Shown: in pieces, positions 35,994 through 47,326 of the stretch | Layout: each line of letters starts with the position of its first letter | Numbering within the stretch: the stretch's first letter is position 1 | Assembly (NCBI RefSeq): GCF_964656455.1 | Contig: NC_135722.1 | Location: 88,717,313-88,781,312, forward strand | Length of the DNA stretch: 64,000 bases | Source of the DNA: Halichoerus grypus | Lineage: Eukaryota; Chordata; Mammalia; Carnivora; Phocidae | Direction of reading: 5' to 3' | Notes under the pieces: model-generated | The model's database searches: none | What the model was told of the DNA's origin: nothing | Seen by the model: the letters and a program-made list of their open reading frames with translations, nothing else | Made by a program: the position numbers and the translations under genes

Positions 35994-36155
35994 GGATGGG
36001 TTAGCCAGGTGATGGGTATTAAGGAGGGCATGTATTGAATGGAGCACTGGGTGTTATCCACAAACAATGAATCGTGGAACACTACATCAAAAACTAATGA
36101 TGTAATGTATAGTGACTAACATGACATAATAAAATAAAAAAAAATATTTTAAAAA
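35994..36155 (+). mobile_element. Short L1 3'-end insertion, plus strand
   Basis: About 160 bp of carnivore L1 3' UTR (GATGGGTTAGCCAGGTGATG, GGAGCACTGGGTGTTATCCA, CTACATCAAAAACTAATGAT) with an A-rich tail. Perfect 16-bp target-site duplication AAGAAATATTTGGATG at 35978-35993 and 36156-36171. A severely 5'-truncated copy with a normal TPRT signature; it also shows what the missing tail of the 15-21 kb L1 should look like. Confidence 0.95.
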
Positions 36156-36171
36156 AAGAAATATTTGGATG

Positions 36172-36990
36172 TTTTGCAAGCAGAAGTTAAAGGAATATAC
36201 AAAGGCCAGAAACTCAGATCCTTGGATGGTTGAAAATCTTACTGCTCCTAGCCCCCAAATATTAAGATTAAGGTTTAAAAATGACAGTAAAGAAACCAAA
36301 GTCCAGTGAAACTTCTCAGTTGATTAAAGTAATTCAAGATACAACTCTTCAGTGGAAAGAAGTTACTCAGATTAAGTGTCTGGTTTTCTTGTCTCCTGTT
36401 CCAGGTAGACTTAGGGGAGTCACTTCTAAACTGAAAAGGGGGAGGATGCAGAGTCAAGGAAACAGAATCAGCCAGATTCTAGAATTATATCTGAAAAATA
36501 ACTAGGCTTGTGGTTCCTGTCCATGGAACTAAACAGAAATATATAAATCAGAGACCTAATAATTTTGGGGGAAAATTACATTGTGAAAACAAACAGAAAT
36601 CAGAGTATGGACAAAAGAGACTTTGCTATCTAAGTGTTAAAAGAACAGTGGGGTTCCCAAGCAGTTCATGACTAAAAGGCAGGAATTAAAGTTTATGGAG
36701 TCTTCCAGGAGGGCATGCTTACAAAGTCCAGAGTAGACAAGGCTAGAGCGGACAAAGAGAATGCCAAAATCTCCAATGGACAGAGGAATCACTCCCCTAT
36801 AGGAGTGCAGAATCCAATCAAAGAACTTCCTCTACCCCCTGAGCATGGGAATTTCATGTTCCTAGAATCTCAGGATTTCATAATCCACTGAATAAACAAT
36901 GTCTAGTACATTTCTTATTTTTCCCTTTTCTAAATGAGAGTGTCTCAAAGAGAATTTCAACTATCTTCATTTTGACCTCAGTCTGTACTT
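36172..36990. other. Unique DNA, no gene recognised
   Basis: Short frames at 36281-36505 and 36275-36457 have no domain features. Part of 36650-36990 may belong to the LTR that follows, but the boundary could not be drawn. Confidence 0.3.
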
Positions 36991-36994
36991 TCTA

Positions 36995-37425
36995 ATTGAT
37001 TAAGTTTTTCTTTCCAGCTTATCTCTTAATTCAGGCAAATGACCCCATGGGCAAAGCATCCTGTGATGGGAACCAAAACCACCCCCTCAAGCAATAGGGA
37101 TTGCCCTGAGCCAGCAAAACCCTGCATGAGCGACCCCTAGACAATGTTCAACCTGACCTTAACTGCCTAGCTCCACGTATTCACTGACCTTGCCTCATAT
37201 TTTCCTTATATAAACCTGGCAGTATTTTCAGCCCTTTGGAGACAGTTTTTGAGATATAGTCGCTATTTTCCTGATGTTGGCCTCACTGAAATAAATTCTT
37301 TTCTTGTTTCACCACTGCTCCTCTCTCTGCCTTTGGATTTTGTCAGTGGCAAGTGGCCACAGGCCACCTGGTCTGTTTGGGACTCCAGGAGACAGGTGCT
37401 CTTGCGCCCCTGTGCCCTGGTTACA
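36995..37425 (+). mobile_element. Probable solitary ERV1-type LTR
   Basis: Has the elements expected of a gammaretrovirus-like LTR. A TATA box (CCTTATATAAACCTGG near 37203) is followed about 80 bp downstream by a polyadenylation signal (CACTGAAATAAATTC near 37286). Then comes a U5-like segment containing CTTTGGATTTTGTCAGTGGC and ending GTGCCCTGGTTACA. No gag/pol/env sequence adjoins it. The 5' boundary is uncertain and no target duplication was found. No open reading frame of note. Confidence 0.55.
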
Positions 37426-37429
37426 TATC

Positions 37430-38240
37430 CAGTATGATTATACTGTCCTGGTCCATTGTATATTCAATGCAGATATGTAAAAATAGATAAGTCTGCCTTT
37501 TAGTTTGCAGGTTGAACATCTGGGAAGAGACACATCCAGATATGATAGAGAAGTCCATGTGTCAGCTGGATCTTGTGATGGACGTACGATATGGATGACA
37601 TTTGGATTATGTCTCTTGAGGAGGGGGCGAGTGTGTTCTGTATGTGGGTAGAAGAAAGAAAAAGGATTTTTAAACACCAGATCAAAAACCAAGGTCAGTT
37701 TAAAGGAGAGTTGCTTGACCAACAAGAGAGTGTGACTTGAACCAGCAATTAGTTTCCATTATGTTAAGCCCTTAAAATTCATTACATATTATTACTGTAG
37801 TAAAGCTCTACCTATCTTGACTCTTACAAATCCTGAACGCAGTTCCAAGTCAAGGGTAGGTCCCTGTTGACCTGAGCCAATTATCACATTCCATTCCTAT
37901 GGTCTTAGTTCTTTGTTCAGGGTTGGCATGAGATCTTGTTTAAGATGTTGACCAAAGGTTCTCTCCCTCTTCTGGATGATAAATCATGGGCACATCAGCC
38001 CTGAAACTGCTGCAGCCATTCTGTCACCACAAAGGAAGCCAAATTTAGAATGTACTGCCACAGTGGGTAACATGGAGAGAAGAAATAGAAGGATCTTTAG
38101 ATCCTTGAACCACTGAATCAAAAAAACCCTGACAACTATCCTACCTGTTCTTCAATATGCAAGCCAATACAACATTTTTATTGTTTAAGCCAGCTAAATA
38201 GAATTTTCTATTGCTTGCAACTGAATGAATAATACATACA
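37430..38240. other. Unique DNA plus an unclassified repeat 3' end
   Basis: 37905-38235 ends in ATTTTTATTGTTTAAGCCAG and TTGCTTGCAACTGAATGAAT, a pattern seen at the 3' end of mammalian LTR-type repeats. Family not resolved. 37430-37900 shows nothing recognised. Confidence 0.4.
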
Positions 38241-40384
38241 TAGGGGCTATATTCACCCCTATTTTAATGATGAGGACACCAAGAGCTGAGCTGTTCAGAG
38301 AGCTGAGCTAAATGGTATAACATCATCCAGCTGATAAGCAGCTACCCCAGGAGTAGAATCCCCAATTGTCCAACTCTAAATCCCATTCTTTTAATCTCCA
38401 TGTGTTATGTTATGATATTGTTTTCCATTCTGAGCTATTCTTACAATCTGCCATTGTGAGCATTAGAGAAAAAAAACAAAACCAGAAAACAGGATTCCTG
38501 TCTCTCAAGATCCTGTTCTTTCTGAAACGCTTACATCTATTTTCAGCAAGACAAATTAGAAAATTGATTCCTCTTTTCAAGCCCTGATCATCATAGAGGG
38601 GCCTCTATTATCTTTGAAGGAGTGTAGCCATAATAACAAGGCCCAGTGATTATTGGATTCGAGTTCACCGCCCTTGCTCAAGAGGAACTACAGAAAAGGG
38701 AACGTGCTGTGGAATCAATAAATGCCATTGCTAAAAACAGCCATCAGCTGTGTCTGATGAACATCTGGGCAATGTTTTTCCTGGGTGGGGGGAGGGGCCA
38801 TGGATACATTAGTTACTGCATTCCATAAAAATTAACAGCTCAAATCTTCAGGTCAGCATGTTTAACAAAAACAAATCGTTTATTTCTAGAGTGTGGAGCA
38901 GATGTGAATGTGCTTGAAAAATATGTGTGTCTGTGGGTGTTTGGTATGAAAAGGATAGAGATGTGTTTTTCCCATACGCATGTGGTCATAAGACTAGAGG
39001 CCCATGTTGATGCCTGGGAATCACAGGGAATGGAGGATGGCAGGTAGGAGGTGGGTTGCAGGGGAGGTAGCCTGGAGGTGAAGAAAAGGTAAAATGAACT
39101 AAGCAGATACCTTGTGTAAACAGTAGGTTTTAGAGGCCCAGCATTTATAATGTTCGTATGCCAAAGGAATCCAAAATATAACAAATATTTTTTGCTGTTG
39201 GAAGACAGATTTTCATTTTTTCCTCTAATTGTAAGTGGAATTCCATCCGTCAGAGTTGAAAACACACTCTCTGACCATTGCCCTGCAATTTTAGTAATAT
39301 CTCCTCTTTAACTCTTGGGATTCACCATCCTTCACTTAATAATGCCATAGAAAGAAAAGAATACATGGAAATACTTCTCAGGCGCTGCATATTTTAAAAA
39401 ATAATACATCAGCAGAATACCACAATCATCCAGTGTCAGAGCTGGAGGGACCTCCAAGTTCATATAGTGCAGCAGTGAAGTTGCTTGGGGTCATTTACTG
39501 TTTCTACCTGAGATGGGACCCAACTGAGTCACTCCAAAAAAGCTCTGTGCCCATGGCAAAAGCCACTGCAGATCTTGCTCCACTTTTAAAAATCACACAC
39601 ACAGGCATGTGTGCATGCACATACACACACATACACGCACACACGCAAATCACTAGCCAGCATTTTACCCTTCTTTCATTCAGTCAGAAATAATTTTCTT
39701 AGCATCAACTCGATTAGCTGCCAGTTCTCTTTTAATGGCCTCTAGCTGCTCTGTTCCAACCTCCCTCTAAGGACTGCTAAAGGAGTCACGATTGCCATTC
39801 TCAGCTCTGAGGCTGGAAGGGGCTGGGGCTGTGTCCTATTAACCTGTGATAACAGAGTTGCATTAAATGTGTATTCTCTCTGTCCCTGAAATCTTGGGAG
39901 AATTAGAGTCTATCAACTACCCGAATAAGTCTTCGTGAACTCAAGGTTGTCAGGAAAGAAAACCAGAGAGGAGAGAGGAAAGGAAGAAGGACGGAACCTC
40001 AGGATGCAAGCACACAAACACCTCTTTGCTTTGCTGAGTTACCACCGTTACAAGGGGAAGAGGTTAATCTGTCTGGGCAAGGTGGGTCACATCCTTTCCA
40101 CAGTGAATAGCATCATATACAGCTTTCCCTAAGTATGCCCTAGGATAGACTCTTTCAGTGACCCCTGAGTGTCAGTTTGGGCACTAATCTAAAATAAAGC
40201 ACTTCCTGTCATTCCGTCATCAGGATAGGGCAACTGTCCATAAACTCCCACCCTGAGCCAAACCCTCTGCTCCCCTGTTTTTATACTAAGACTGGCTGTT
40301 CTGTTTTTCAGTGTTTGAAAAGAATCAGAATAATAGTGTTTTATGACATATGAGAATTCGGTGAAATTCAATTTTCTATGTCCA
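38240..40384. other. Unique DNA, MIR remnant, no gene recognised
   Basis: 38250-38380 is MIR-like (ATTTTAATGATGAGGACACC, GCTGATAAGCAGCTACCCCA). 39590-39650 is an irregular CA-rich stretch. The 141-codon minus-strand frame at 38840-39265 lacks domain features. No promoter or RNA feature is evident. Confidence 0.4.
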
Positions 40385-40520
40385 TTGAATGGAATCCAGC
40401 CGTGCCCATTCATTTATGTGCACCTGCTTTCATGCTGCTGACAGAGACTGTATGGCCCACAAAGCCTAAAATACTTACTTTCTGTCCCTTATAGAAAACA
40501 CTGCTGACCTGTTATCATGA
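40385..40520 (-). repeat. hAT-type DNA transposon fragment (same family as 54.5 kb)
   Basis: GGAATCCAGCCGTGCCCATT, GACAGAGACTGTATGGCCCA, CAAAGCCTAAAATACTTACT and CCTTATAGAAAACACTGCTG match, in reverse orientation, the non-autonomous element at 54497-54856. One end is present; the other is missing. Confidence 0.6.
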
Positions 40521-40708
40521 ACCACACAAGGTAACCTCTTAGGAGGAAGTTAATGGAAGTGAGATGAGCATGTGTATTTGAAGGTGTGAGGAAAGTCTCT
40601 CCAGAGTTTATTTAGAGCACATAAGAGGATGATTTCACATTTTTCTCTTGGAAGATGATGCAAAATTTTTAGTATCAAAAATACTAAGTTGGGAGACTAC
40701 CTGCAATT

Positions 40709-40886
40709 ATTTTTTTAAGATTTTATTTATTTATTTGAGAGAGAGAGAGAGAACGAGCATGAGTAGGGGGGAGAGGCAGAGGGAGAAGCAGTCTCCCTGC
40801 TGAGCAGGAGCTAGATCCCAGGATCCATGAGATCATGACCTGAGCTGAAGGCAGCTGCTTAATCAACTGAGCCACCCAGGCACCCC
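40709..40886 (-). mobile_element. CAN-SINE, minus strand
   Basis: AAGATTTTATTTATTTATTT, (GA)n, GATCCCAGGATCCATGAGAT, CATGACCTGAGCTGAAGGCA, CCACCCAGGCACCCC. A short internal deletion removes the GATGCGGGG segment. Flanking 15-bp near-duplication TACCTGCAATTATTT (40698-40712) and TACCAGCAACTATTT (40887-40901). Confidence 0.93.
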
Positions 40887-40899
40887 TACCAGCAACTAT

Positions 40900-41660
40900 T
40901 TATTCAGGCATTTACTCATTCAGCATGTTTTATTAAGCACCTACTGCATATGAAAGATAGTATCTTAGGTGATGGGCAGTGCAGTGGGGCTAAAGGCCGA
41001 AAGGGCTCTGCTCTTGTTGAAGCTAAGACCTCTTGGATCTCAAACATACTTCTTCCAAAATAACTATTTATTCATCAGGTTATATACAAGTATCTCTCTG
41101 ATTTAAGCATACACACTCTTCTTCTTTCAGTTTAAAAAATAGAGAATAACATTTACTATTCAATTACTTGTCCCTTGTATATGCCAAAAAAAAAAAAAAA
41201 TCCTCTTATCAGTTTCCCATAAAACAAGTCTTTGGTTTTCTCCACCTTGCCCAATGTAAAGATATTAACTTAACCCTGGACAGCTCTCTTTTGTGTAGAA
41301 AGAAGTTTTACATGGACCAACATATCTGTCATTTGAGTTAGGTACTACTAGTATTTATAATTTACAGATGAGTAAACCAAGGTTTGGGGGGCTCTCTAGT
41401 AAGTGACTAAAATGGGGCCCCAAACCAGGTCATCTATTTCAAACTCAATACCTCTTCCTCTTGGCAATGGAGAAGTTATTTATTTTCTACTTGAACTTCA
41501 CTTATTACGCTAGTTAAGAATCGAAGGAACAAGAAAGACAAAGCCCTAAGACATGTGTTCTTGAGGACTGTTAACTACTGCTGCTAATTGGAAAAATTAT
41601 GACTCCTATGAGCTATTGGCTCCAACCTGGACAAACTGATAATCTACTTTTGGATTTTCA
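40900..41660. other. Unique DNA with L2/MIR remnants
   Basis: 40905-41015 has CATTTACTCATTCAGCATGT and TTATTAAGCACCTACTGCAT, an ancient MIR/L2-type segment. 41325-41450 is MIR-like (TTACAGATGAGTAAACCAAGG). A 13-base A run lies at 41187. No gene seen. Confidence 0.45.
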
Positions 41661-41674
41661 AAACTATACATTTT

Positions 41675-41873
41675 AAAAAAAAATATTTAATTTATTTATT
41701 TGAGAATGAGAGAAAGAGAGATAGTGACAGAGAGATAGCATGAGCAGGGGGGAGAGAGAGAAGCAATCTTCCCGCTGAGCAGGGAGCTGGACGTGGGGCT
41801 CGATCCCAGGACCCTAATATCTTGACCTGAGCCGAAGGCAGATGCTTAACTGACTGAGCTGCTCAAGCACCCT
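41675..41873 (-). mobile_element. CAN-SINE, minus strand
   Basis: A-rich/T-rich tail region, GAGCAGGGAGCTGGACGTGG, GGCTCGATCCCAGGACCCTA, TTGACCTGAGCCGAAGGCAG, GAGCTGCTCAAGCACCC. Target-site duplication ACTATACATTTT at 41663-41674 and 41878-41889. Confidence 0.93.
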
Positions 41874-41919
41874 TAACACTATACATTTTTATTTTTAAAT
41901 TCTGCTTTGCAAAATGGAA

Positions 41920-42230
41920 GGGAGAGAGATGATGTGCTATAATAAAAATGGTAGTTGCCGGAGAGGGGTAAAAGGATGGGCGAAATAGGTGGACGGGATT
42001 AGGAGGTACATACTTCCATTTATAAAATAAGTAAGTCACAGAGATGAAAAGATGAAAAGTTCAGCATAGGGAATATAGTCAATAATATTGTAATAATGTT
42101 GTATGGGGACTATACTTACCATGGTGGGCATTGCATAATGTGTAGAATTATGTAAGTACTATGTAGTGCACCCGAAACCAATATACCATTATATATCAAC
42201 TATACCTAAGTAATAAAAGATTTTTAAAAA
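41920..42230 (+). repeat. L1 3' UTR-like fragment, plus strand
   Basis: GGTAGTTGCCGGAGAGGGGT, ACTTCCATTTATAAAATAAG, TTCAGCATAGGGAATATAGT and ACCATTATATATCAACTATA follow the 3' UTR of an older L1MA/L1MB-type element, ending in TAATAAAAGATTTTTAAAAAA. 5'-truncated. Confidence 0.6.
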
Positions 42231-43250
42231 ATAACTCAATTCGGCCACAGAACACGTGGATTCTAGTTCTGGTCTGCCACTAATCAGCTGTGTGTCCTTC
42301 AGTGTTTGGGTAAATCACCTCAAATCTCTGAACCCCAATCTTTTTTTGTCTGTGAAAGGGAGTGTTGAATTACTTACACTCTTAAGTTCTTTCCAGTTAC
42401 AATACTCTGAGATTTCATAAATTCTTTTTTCAGTAATTTTGAATCAGTGTTTTAATTTATAATTGTTATAAAGAGATCTACTTTGCCCAAACATTGTATT
42501 TTGGTAATGATTATTCTTTTGTGACAAACATTAACTTTATGAAGAGTGTTTTTTTCATAAATACTACTTTGTGATAAAAGGCAAGTGTTTTTTCTGGACC
42601 TGATCTAGTTCTTTCTCTAATTTCATTAAGTGAGTGAACATGCAGTTCAGTTACTACTTCCTCCTGGAAGTGGTACCAAGGAGACCTCAGCCTATCTTGC
42701 TCTCCTCTGACCCATATTGCCATCCTAGTGGCTGAATTGGGCTTGAGCACATCCTACACTGTGGCATCTTTTTTTATTGTATCCTTTTATTCTGTAACTT
42801 AGCTTTTAGTCAACGGGATGCATGTCTGATTCTTGCCTTCCCAGTTCGACGCTGATCCTCTTGTGTAGGAGGGAGACCCATGTCTTGTATCTGCAATTCT
42901 CAGAGAATCGATCAAATACATAATATGTGCAGAGCTAGTGCTCTGTGGCCAGTCTTGACCAAACCTCCTTGTATTAATATACATCTAACAAGTTGAGTGA
43001 ATAGGAATGAACAAATGCCAGTGTGAAAATCTTAGGAATATAAATAAATATTTAATATGCCTACCCTCAGCACTAAAATAGTGTTGACATTAGTATAATA
43101 CACATGGTTACTCTATCTCCTGAAATGTATATATCTTTGTTGTGATACTTAATAGAAGGTGAATGAGCATTGCCCAAATTATTCTTTTATTCTAACACTT
43201 TAATTTTTGACAAGACCCCACATTTTTCTAAAAATCACGATTCTTTATTT
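42230..43250. other. Unique DNA with reversed MIR remnant
   Basis: 42255-42420 is a classic reversed MIR pattern (TCTAGTTCTGGTCTGCCACT, CAGCTGTGTGTCCTTCAGTG, CTCTGAACCCCAATC). The rest shows no gene or clear repeat. Confidence 0.5.
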
Positions 43251-43251
43251 T

Positions 43252-43440
43252 TCCCTGGCTCAGTTGGTTAAGCGACTGCCTTCGGCTCGGGTCGTGATCC
43301 TGGAGTCCCGGGATGGAGGCCCGCATCGGGCTCCCTGCTCAGCGGGGATTCTACTTCTCCCTCTCTCGCTCCCCCCTCTTGTGCTCTCTCTCTCTCTCAC
43401 TCTCTCTCTCAAATAAATAAATAAAATCTTAAAAAAAAAA
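43252..43440 (+). mobile_element. CAN-SINE, plus strand, 5'-truncated
   Basis: Begins at GGCTCAGTTGGTTAAGCGAC, so the first ~13 bases of the usual head are missing. The body (TTCGGCTCGGGTCGTGATCC, CCCGCATCGGGCTCCCTGCT), CT tract and AATAAATAAATAAAATCTTA tail are present. No clear target-site duplication. Confidence 0.92.
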
Positions 43441-43620
43441 GGTTTAAAAAAATATAATCAAAACACCATTGTTAAAGAAAGGATCCACAGCATTGTCCTC
43501 CTAATTTGTTAGTTTATTTTTGACTCCCATTAAAATTTGGGTATCAATGTATTCATGTCATGTTTTAGCCCCAGGATTTTGGACAGCATCTTGACATAGA
43601 GGTACCTGGCGGCAGTTCTT

Positions 43621-43988
43621 TTTTTTTTTTTTTTTTTTTTAATTTTTTTATTGTTATGTTAATCCCCATACATTACATCATTAGTTTTAGATTTAGTGTT
43701 CCATGATTCATTGTTTGTGCATAACACCCAGTGCTCCATGCAGAACGTGCCCTCCTCAATACCCATCACCAGGCTAACCCATCCTCCCAACCCCCTCCCC
43801 TCTAGAACCCTCAGTTTGTTTTTCAGAGTCCATCATCTCTCATGGTTCTTCTCCCCCTCCGATTTCCCCCCCTTCATTCTTCCCCTCCTGCTACATTCTT
43901 CTTCTTCTTTTTTTCTTTCTTAACATATATTGCATTATTTGTTTCAGAGGTACAGATCTGAGATTCAACAGTCTTGCACAATTCACAT
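43621..43988 (-). mobile_element. Chimeric L1 insertion: two L1 3' ends joined head-to-tail
   Basis: A single insertion bounded by a perfect 14-bp target-site duplication TGGCGGCAGTTCTT (43607-43620 and 43989-44002). Reading the plus strand (first cDNA strand): a T-run (reversed poly(A)), then ~255 bp of reversed L1 3' UTR of one subfamily (TTATTGTTATGTTAATCCCC to about 43895). Next is a second T-rich tract (about 43896-43921). Last is ~65 bp of the reversed 3' end of a different L1 subfamily (AACATATATTGCATTATTTG, CACAATTCACA), the same type as 25215-25325. Both parts lie in the same orientation. Confidence 0.88.
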
Positions 43989-44002
43989 TGGCGGCAGTTC
44001 TT

Positions 44003-44690
44003 ATAAGCAAAGAATAATTTGGTGTGGAAATTGCTGACTTTTAAATTATTAACACAAGAGCACACCAGGAAAAAGAAGGGTTTCCTTAGCAAAATGATAG
44101 AATCACAGTCTTTTCTCTTGAAGTTGTCACCATTCAATGTGAAGGATTGTTTGATGTTGCTGAGGTTGAAAAACACCCGTTCATTTTTTTTCCTAAAGAA
44201 AAGCTTTTGTTTCTCAGTTTGATATTTTTCATGAATAATTGGAGACTGGGGAAATTGAAAAGAATTTTTGTCTCTGGCTGAACTAAAATGGTAAACATTC
44301 TTGGAAATCAAAACCTGCAAAACAGCAAGTAGTTTTTTTTTCTCAACTGTTTAAACAGAACCTAGATATTGGAAAGCAAAAAAAAAAAAAAAAAAAAAAA
44401 AACAGAAACAAAAACCCACAATAGCAGCAGGGTATCTGCTCCATACTTTATAAAGCCACAAGAAAAGTGTTTATCCAGGAGGTCTCTATGGTCTATTTAT
44501 AATGCAATTGCTGTTATCCTAGAAAGTGTTTCCTGCCTCGTCCAAGGAGAATCTCTTCAGTTCACCTAAACAGGTATTCAGTCTTACAAAGCTTACAAAT
44601 ACAGGCATTGGATCCTGTCATTAATATCAGTTCATTGTTTGCCATATGGACTAATTCATGTTATCTCTCCACTCTCTGTGGTCAACTTGA
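44003..44690. other. Unique DNA with a 24-base A run
   Basis: No gene recognised; the 148-codon minus-strand frame starting at 44320 crosses into the L1 insertion and has no domain. An A run occupies about 44379-44402. Confidence 0.4.
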
Positions 44691-44691
44691 T

Positions 44692-44693
44692 GA

Positions 44694-44726
<33 letters not shown>
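44692..44726. repeat. (TAA)n microsatellite
   Basis: About eleven uninterrupted AAT/TAA units following GATGAG, ending in AGCAGCC. Confidence 0.97.
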
Positions 44727-44734
44727 GCAGCCAC

Positions 44735-44935
44735 CAGTTAAAGAATACTGATTTACCAGGCATTCTAACTTTGGCATGGCTCATGCATGAGTTAATTCTC
44801 ACAACACCCTTCCAAAAAATGTATTATTAGTGCCATCACACAAATGAAGAATTTGAAATGAAATAATTTCTCCCAATACAGATACTAATTGTGAATAGAG
44901 CTAGAATTAAAACTCAGGTCAGCTTGACTCCAAAG
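44735..44935 (+). repeat. MIR remnant
   Basis: TTACCAGGCATTCTAACTTT, GAGTTAATTCTCACAACACC, AATGAAGAATTTGAAATG and AGAATTAAAACTCAGGTCAG follow the MIR core in order. Diverged. Confidence 0.6.
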
Positions 44936-45388
44936 AAGTTGCTAAATCCTCTTAGGATGCTCTGAGATCTGGATGAGACATTTGGACACACTTAGAAGAA
45001 GGAGGACAAGAAAGTGAGCATTGTTTCTACTGGATGAATGACCTAGACAATGTTCAGGGAAGGGATTATTCAGGTAAAGGAGGGGCAGTGAGGATAACTC
45101 AGTGGAGGAGGTTGTGGGAATAGTAAGTAGAACTAATAAAGCCCCTAACGGGTCGGCAGAAAATATACTGTTTTGAAGTAGGAGAGGAGGTAGAAATGAG
45201 TGATGATGAAGAGGTTCCTATTGATTGTGCCCATTCCTTTGATTGAAGGAGACTAATGCCTTCTCAGATATACCTGCCCTTTCAACTAACTCCCAACCAG
45301 AAAAGAACATTAAGGCAAAACTATTGCTTTAACAAAATGCTCATTCTATAACCCCTTCCATATGCTTTTGATGTGTTTTTAGAGTAGG

Positions 45389-45925
45389 GTTGTTGGGGTC
45401 CAGAGCCAAAGGCCAAGAAAAAATTCTTGAGACATCTCTGGTACAAAAAAGATGGTTTTATTAAAGCACAGAGACAGCACCAGTGGGCAGAACCAACTTC
45501 AAACTAGCCCCAAACCACACCTGTCTGAAACCTGCCTTTTTTTCCAGGCTTCCAAAGTTTGTTTTCTGCTGTAAGAACACCAGGCTGGTGACCTCGCCCC
45601 TTTATTGGCTTGTGTCTCTGCAGTACCCAGGACATTTTTATTCCTCTCTTTTGCATATATTTGTCTTCTGTGACTGGGTTAAGATGAAGAACTGGACCCC
45701 AAGTAACTGGGAGAGGCCTGTTGCCTGACTCCCCTCTGGTAGCTGTTTCCTTTGAAACTGAAGTCCTTTCTCCTTTTCATTTTGTTTTCTGGTGCAAAAT
45801 TCCTGAAATGAGCTTGTTCCATGCCAGACACACTTGTTATATCTGCTTGGAACTTCTGAAGTTATAAACCCAACACATTATCTGGGTCTTGGACTATATG
45901 TGCCCCATGGGTCATTCATCCCCCA
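45389..45925 (-). mobile_element. Probable ERV LTR, minus strand
   Basis: TGTTGGGGTCCAGAGCCAAA, AATTCTTGAGACATCTCTGG and GATGGTTTTATTAAAGCACA resemble the reversed R/U5 end of a carnivore ERV LTR, with a reversed polyadenylation signal (TTTATT near 45458). The remainder (to CCCCCACCAGAGG) is compatible with reversed U3. No retroviral genes adjoin. Assignment is tentative. Confidence 0.45.
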
Positions 45926-46940
45926 CCAGAGGGCTATTACTTCTGTCTCCACTGGGTCTCAGCTTGCCTAGATTTCTTCTACATCCCTCCATCCACAGCC
46001 TCCACAGCCAAGTCCCAAGGCCAGCACTGTCCCTGGTGCATTCTAACCTCACATGGTGCCCCTAGGTCTCCTTCTTTTAGTTCTTACACACTGTTTCCCT
46101 CCTCTTTAGCTACCATGCCTGTGGGGTACTTTTAACATCTCAAAAAAAAAAAAAAAAAAGATGAAGACTTCCTAAAAGGCAGGGTTCACACCTTCTTTTG
46201 TTTTATTTATTTATTTATTTGGTTTTCAGTATCCCTGAGAACCTAACCTGGAGGCTTGCACAAAGTAATGATCCATCAGTGATTTTTTTAATTGGTGGGC
46301 ACTTAATGAATGTATGAATAAAAGAGAATAGACAGGCAGACAGGAAAATGGTACATGGCAATCGTGTGTTCTTCAATAGAGAGAACTAGAAACGGCTTCT
46401 TGTATTGCTTTTTGCTCCCTGCAATCCTGACCTTGGCTAGTTGAAATGCAAATGGCGTGAGCTGGATGGGGGGATGTGCATGTGAGTGAGCAACTTTCCA
46501 TCTATCTGCCTGACGCCAAGGGGGAGATAGCCTGTAGCAGGGACAGCACCCATCCATCAGGCCAATGGGTACAGCAGCCAAGACACCCTGACTGTTCAGC
46601 CGTCACGGGTAGATACGCCGGCAGCATATCTGCGCACCATGGCTATGGGCAGAGGACCTCGCCCGGAGAGAGCACACAGCTACATTTGCACTTGCCTGTA
46701 GTTCAAGGGAGGGAAGAAGGGAAGTAGAGGAGAGGGATAACCCCAGAATACAAAGCAAAAGAACATGCCCAGCACCTAACTAAAACAGAGAGAGGTCCTG
46801 GGGGGAAAATAGTTTCAAAGATATTAAGTTGCCAAGCTTAAGGCCTCATTCTTGCTATTGTGTTAGGGCAGAATCCTTCTGAAAATAGCTTGAGCGCTCC
46901 CCCACCCCTGGAGTTTGTCTCCTGGCCTCTGCCAAAGACT
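45926..46940. other. Unique DNA; CpG-containing block at 46.44-46.70 kb
   Basis: 46180-46320 has an L2-like 3' end (GGAGGCTTGCACAAAGTAAT, GGGCACTTAATGAATGTATG) with an inserted ATTT tract. 46440-46700 is unusually GC-rich with several CpGs (CCGTCACGGGTAGATACGCC, CTCGCCCGGAG) and an octamer-type ATGCAAAT at 46446-46453. No exon can be supported. Confidence 0.4.
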
Positions 46941-46942
46941 CC

Positions 46943-47108
46943 CAGACTAAGGCATCAGCAACCTGAGAACTTGTAAGCAATGCAAATGTTCGGGCTGCAC
47001 CCTGGGCCTACTGAATCAGAAACTCCAGAAGTGGGGCCCAAAGATCTCTGTTTTAACAAGCCCTGCAGGTGATCATAATACGCTCTGAAGTTTGAGAACC
47101 ACTGGTGT
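46943..47108 (+). repeat. MER5A-like hAT DNA transposon
   Basis: AAGGCATCAGCAACCTGAGA, CTGGGCCTACTGAATCAGAA, CTGTTTTAACAAGCCCTGCA and AAGTTTGAGAACCACTGGTG match MER5A-type elements almost end to end. Non-coding, non-autonomous. Confidence 0.75.
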
Positions 47109-47326
47109 AATCTATGACTGAAGCAAATGGTTCCTCTGAACTCCTGTCGGTCTGAACCATCTGAGGTCCTTCCACTCAAGAGAGACCCAGGGAGTAGACC
47201 CAGGGTCAGGACCACTCAGTTGTTTCTTGAGATAAAGGTCAATGTGACTCTAGCAGACATTGGAGATGGTCCTGACTTTCACTTCAGGAAAAATTAGTTC
47301 AAACTCTTGTCAAAATACACTTTCCC

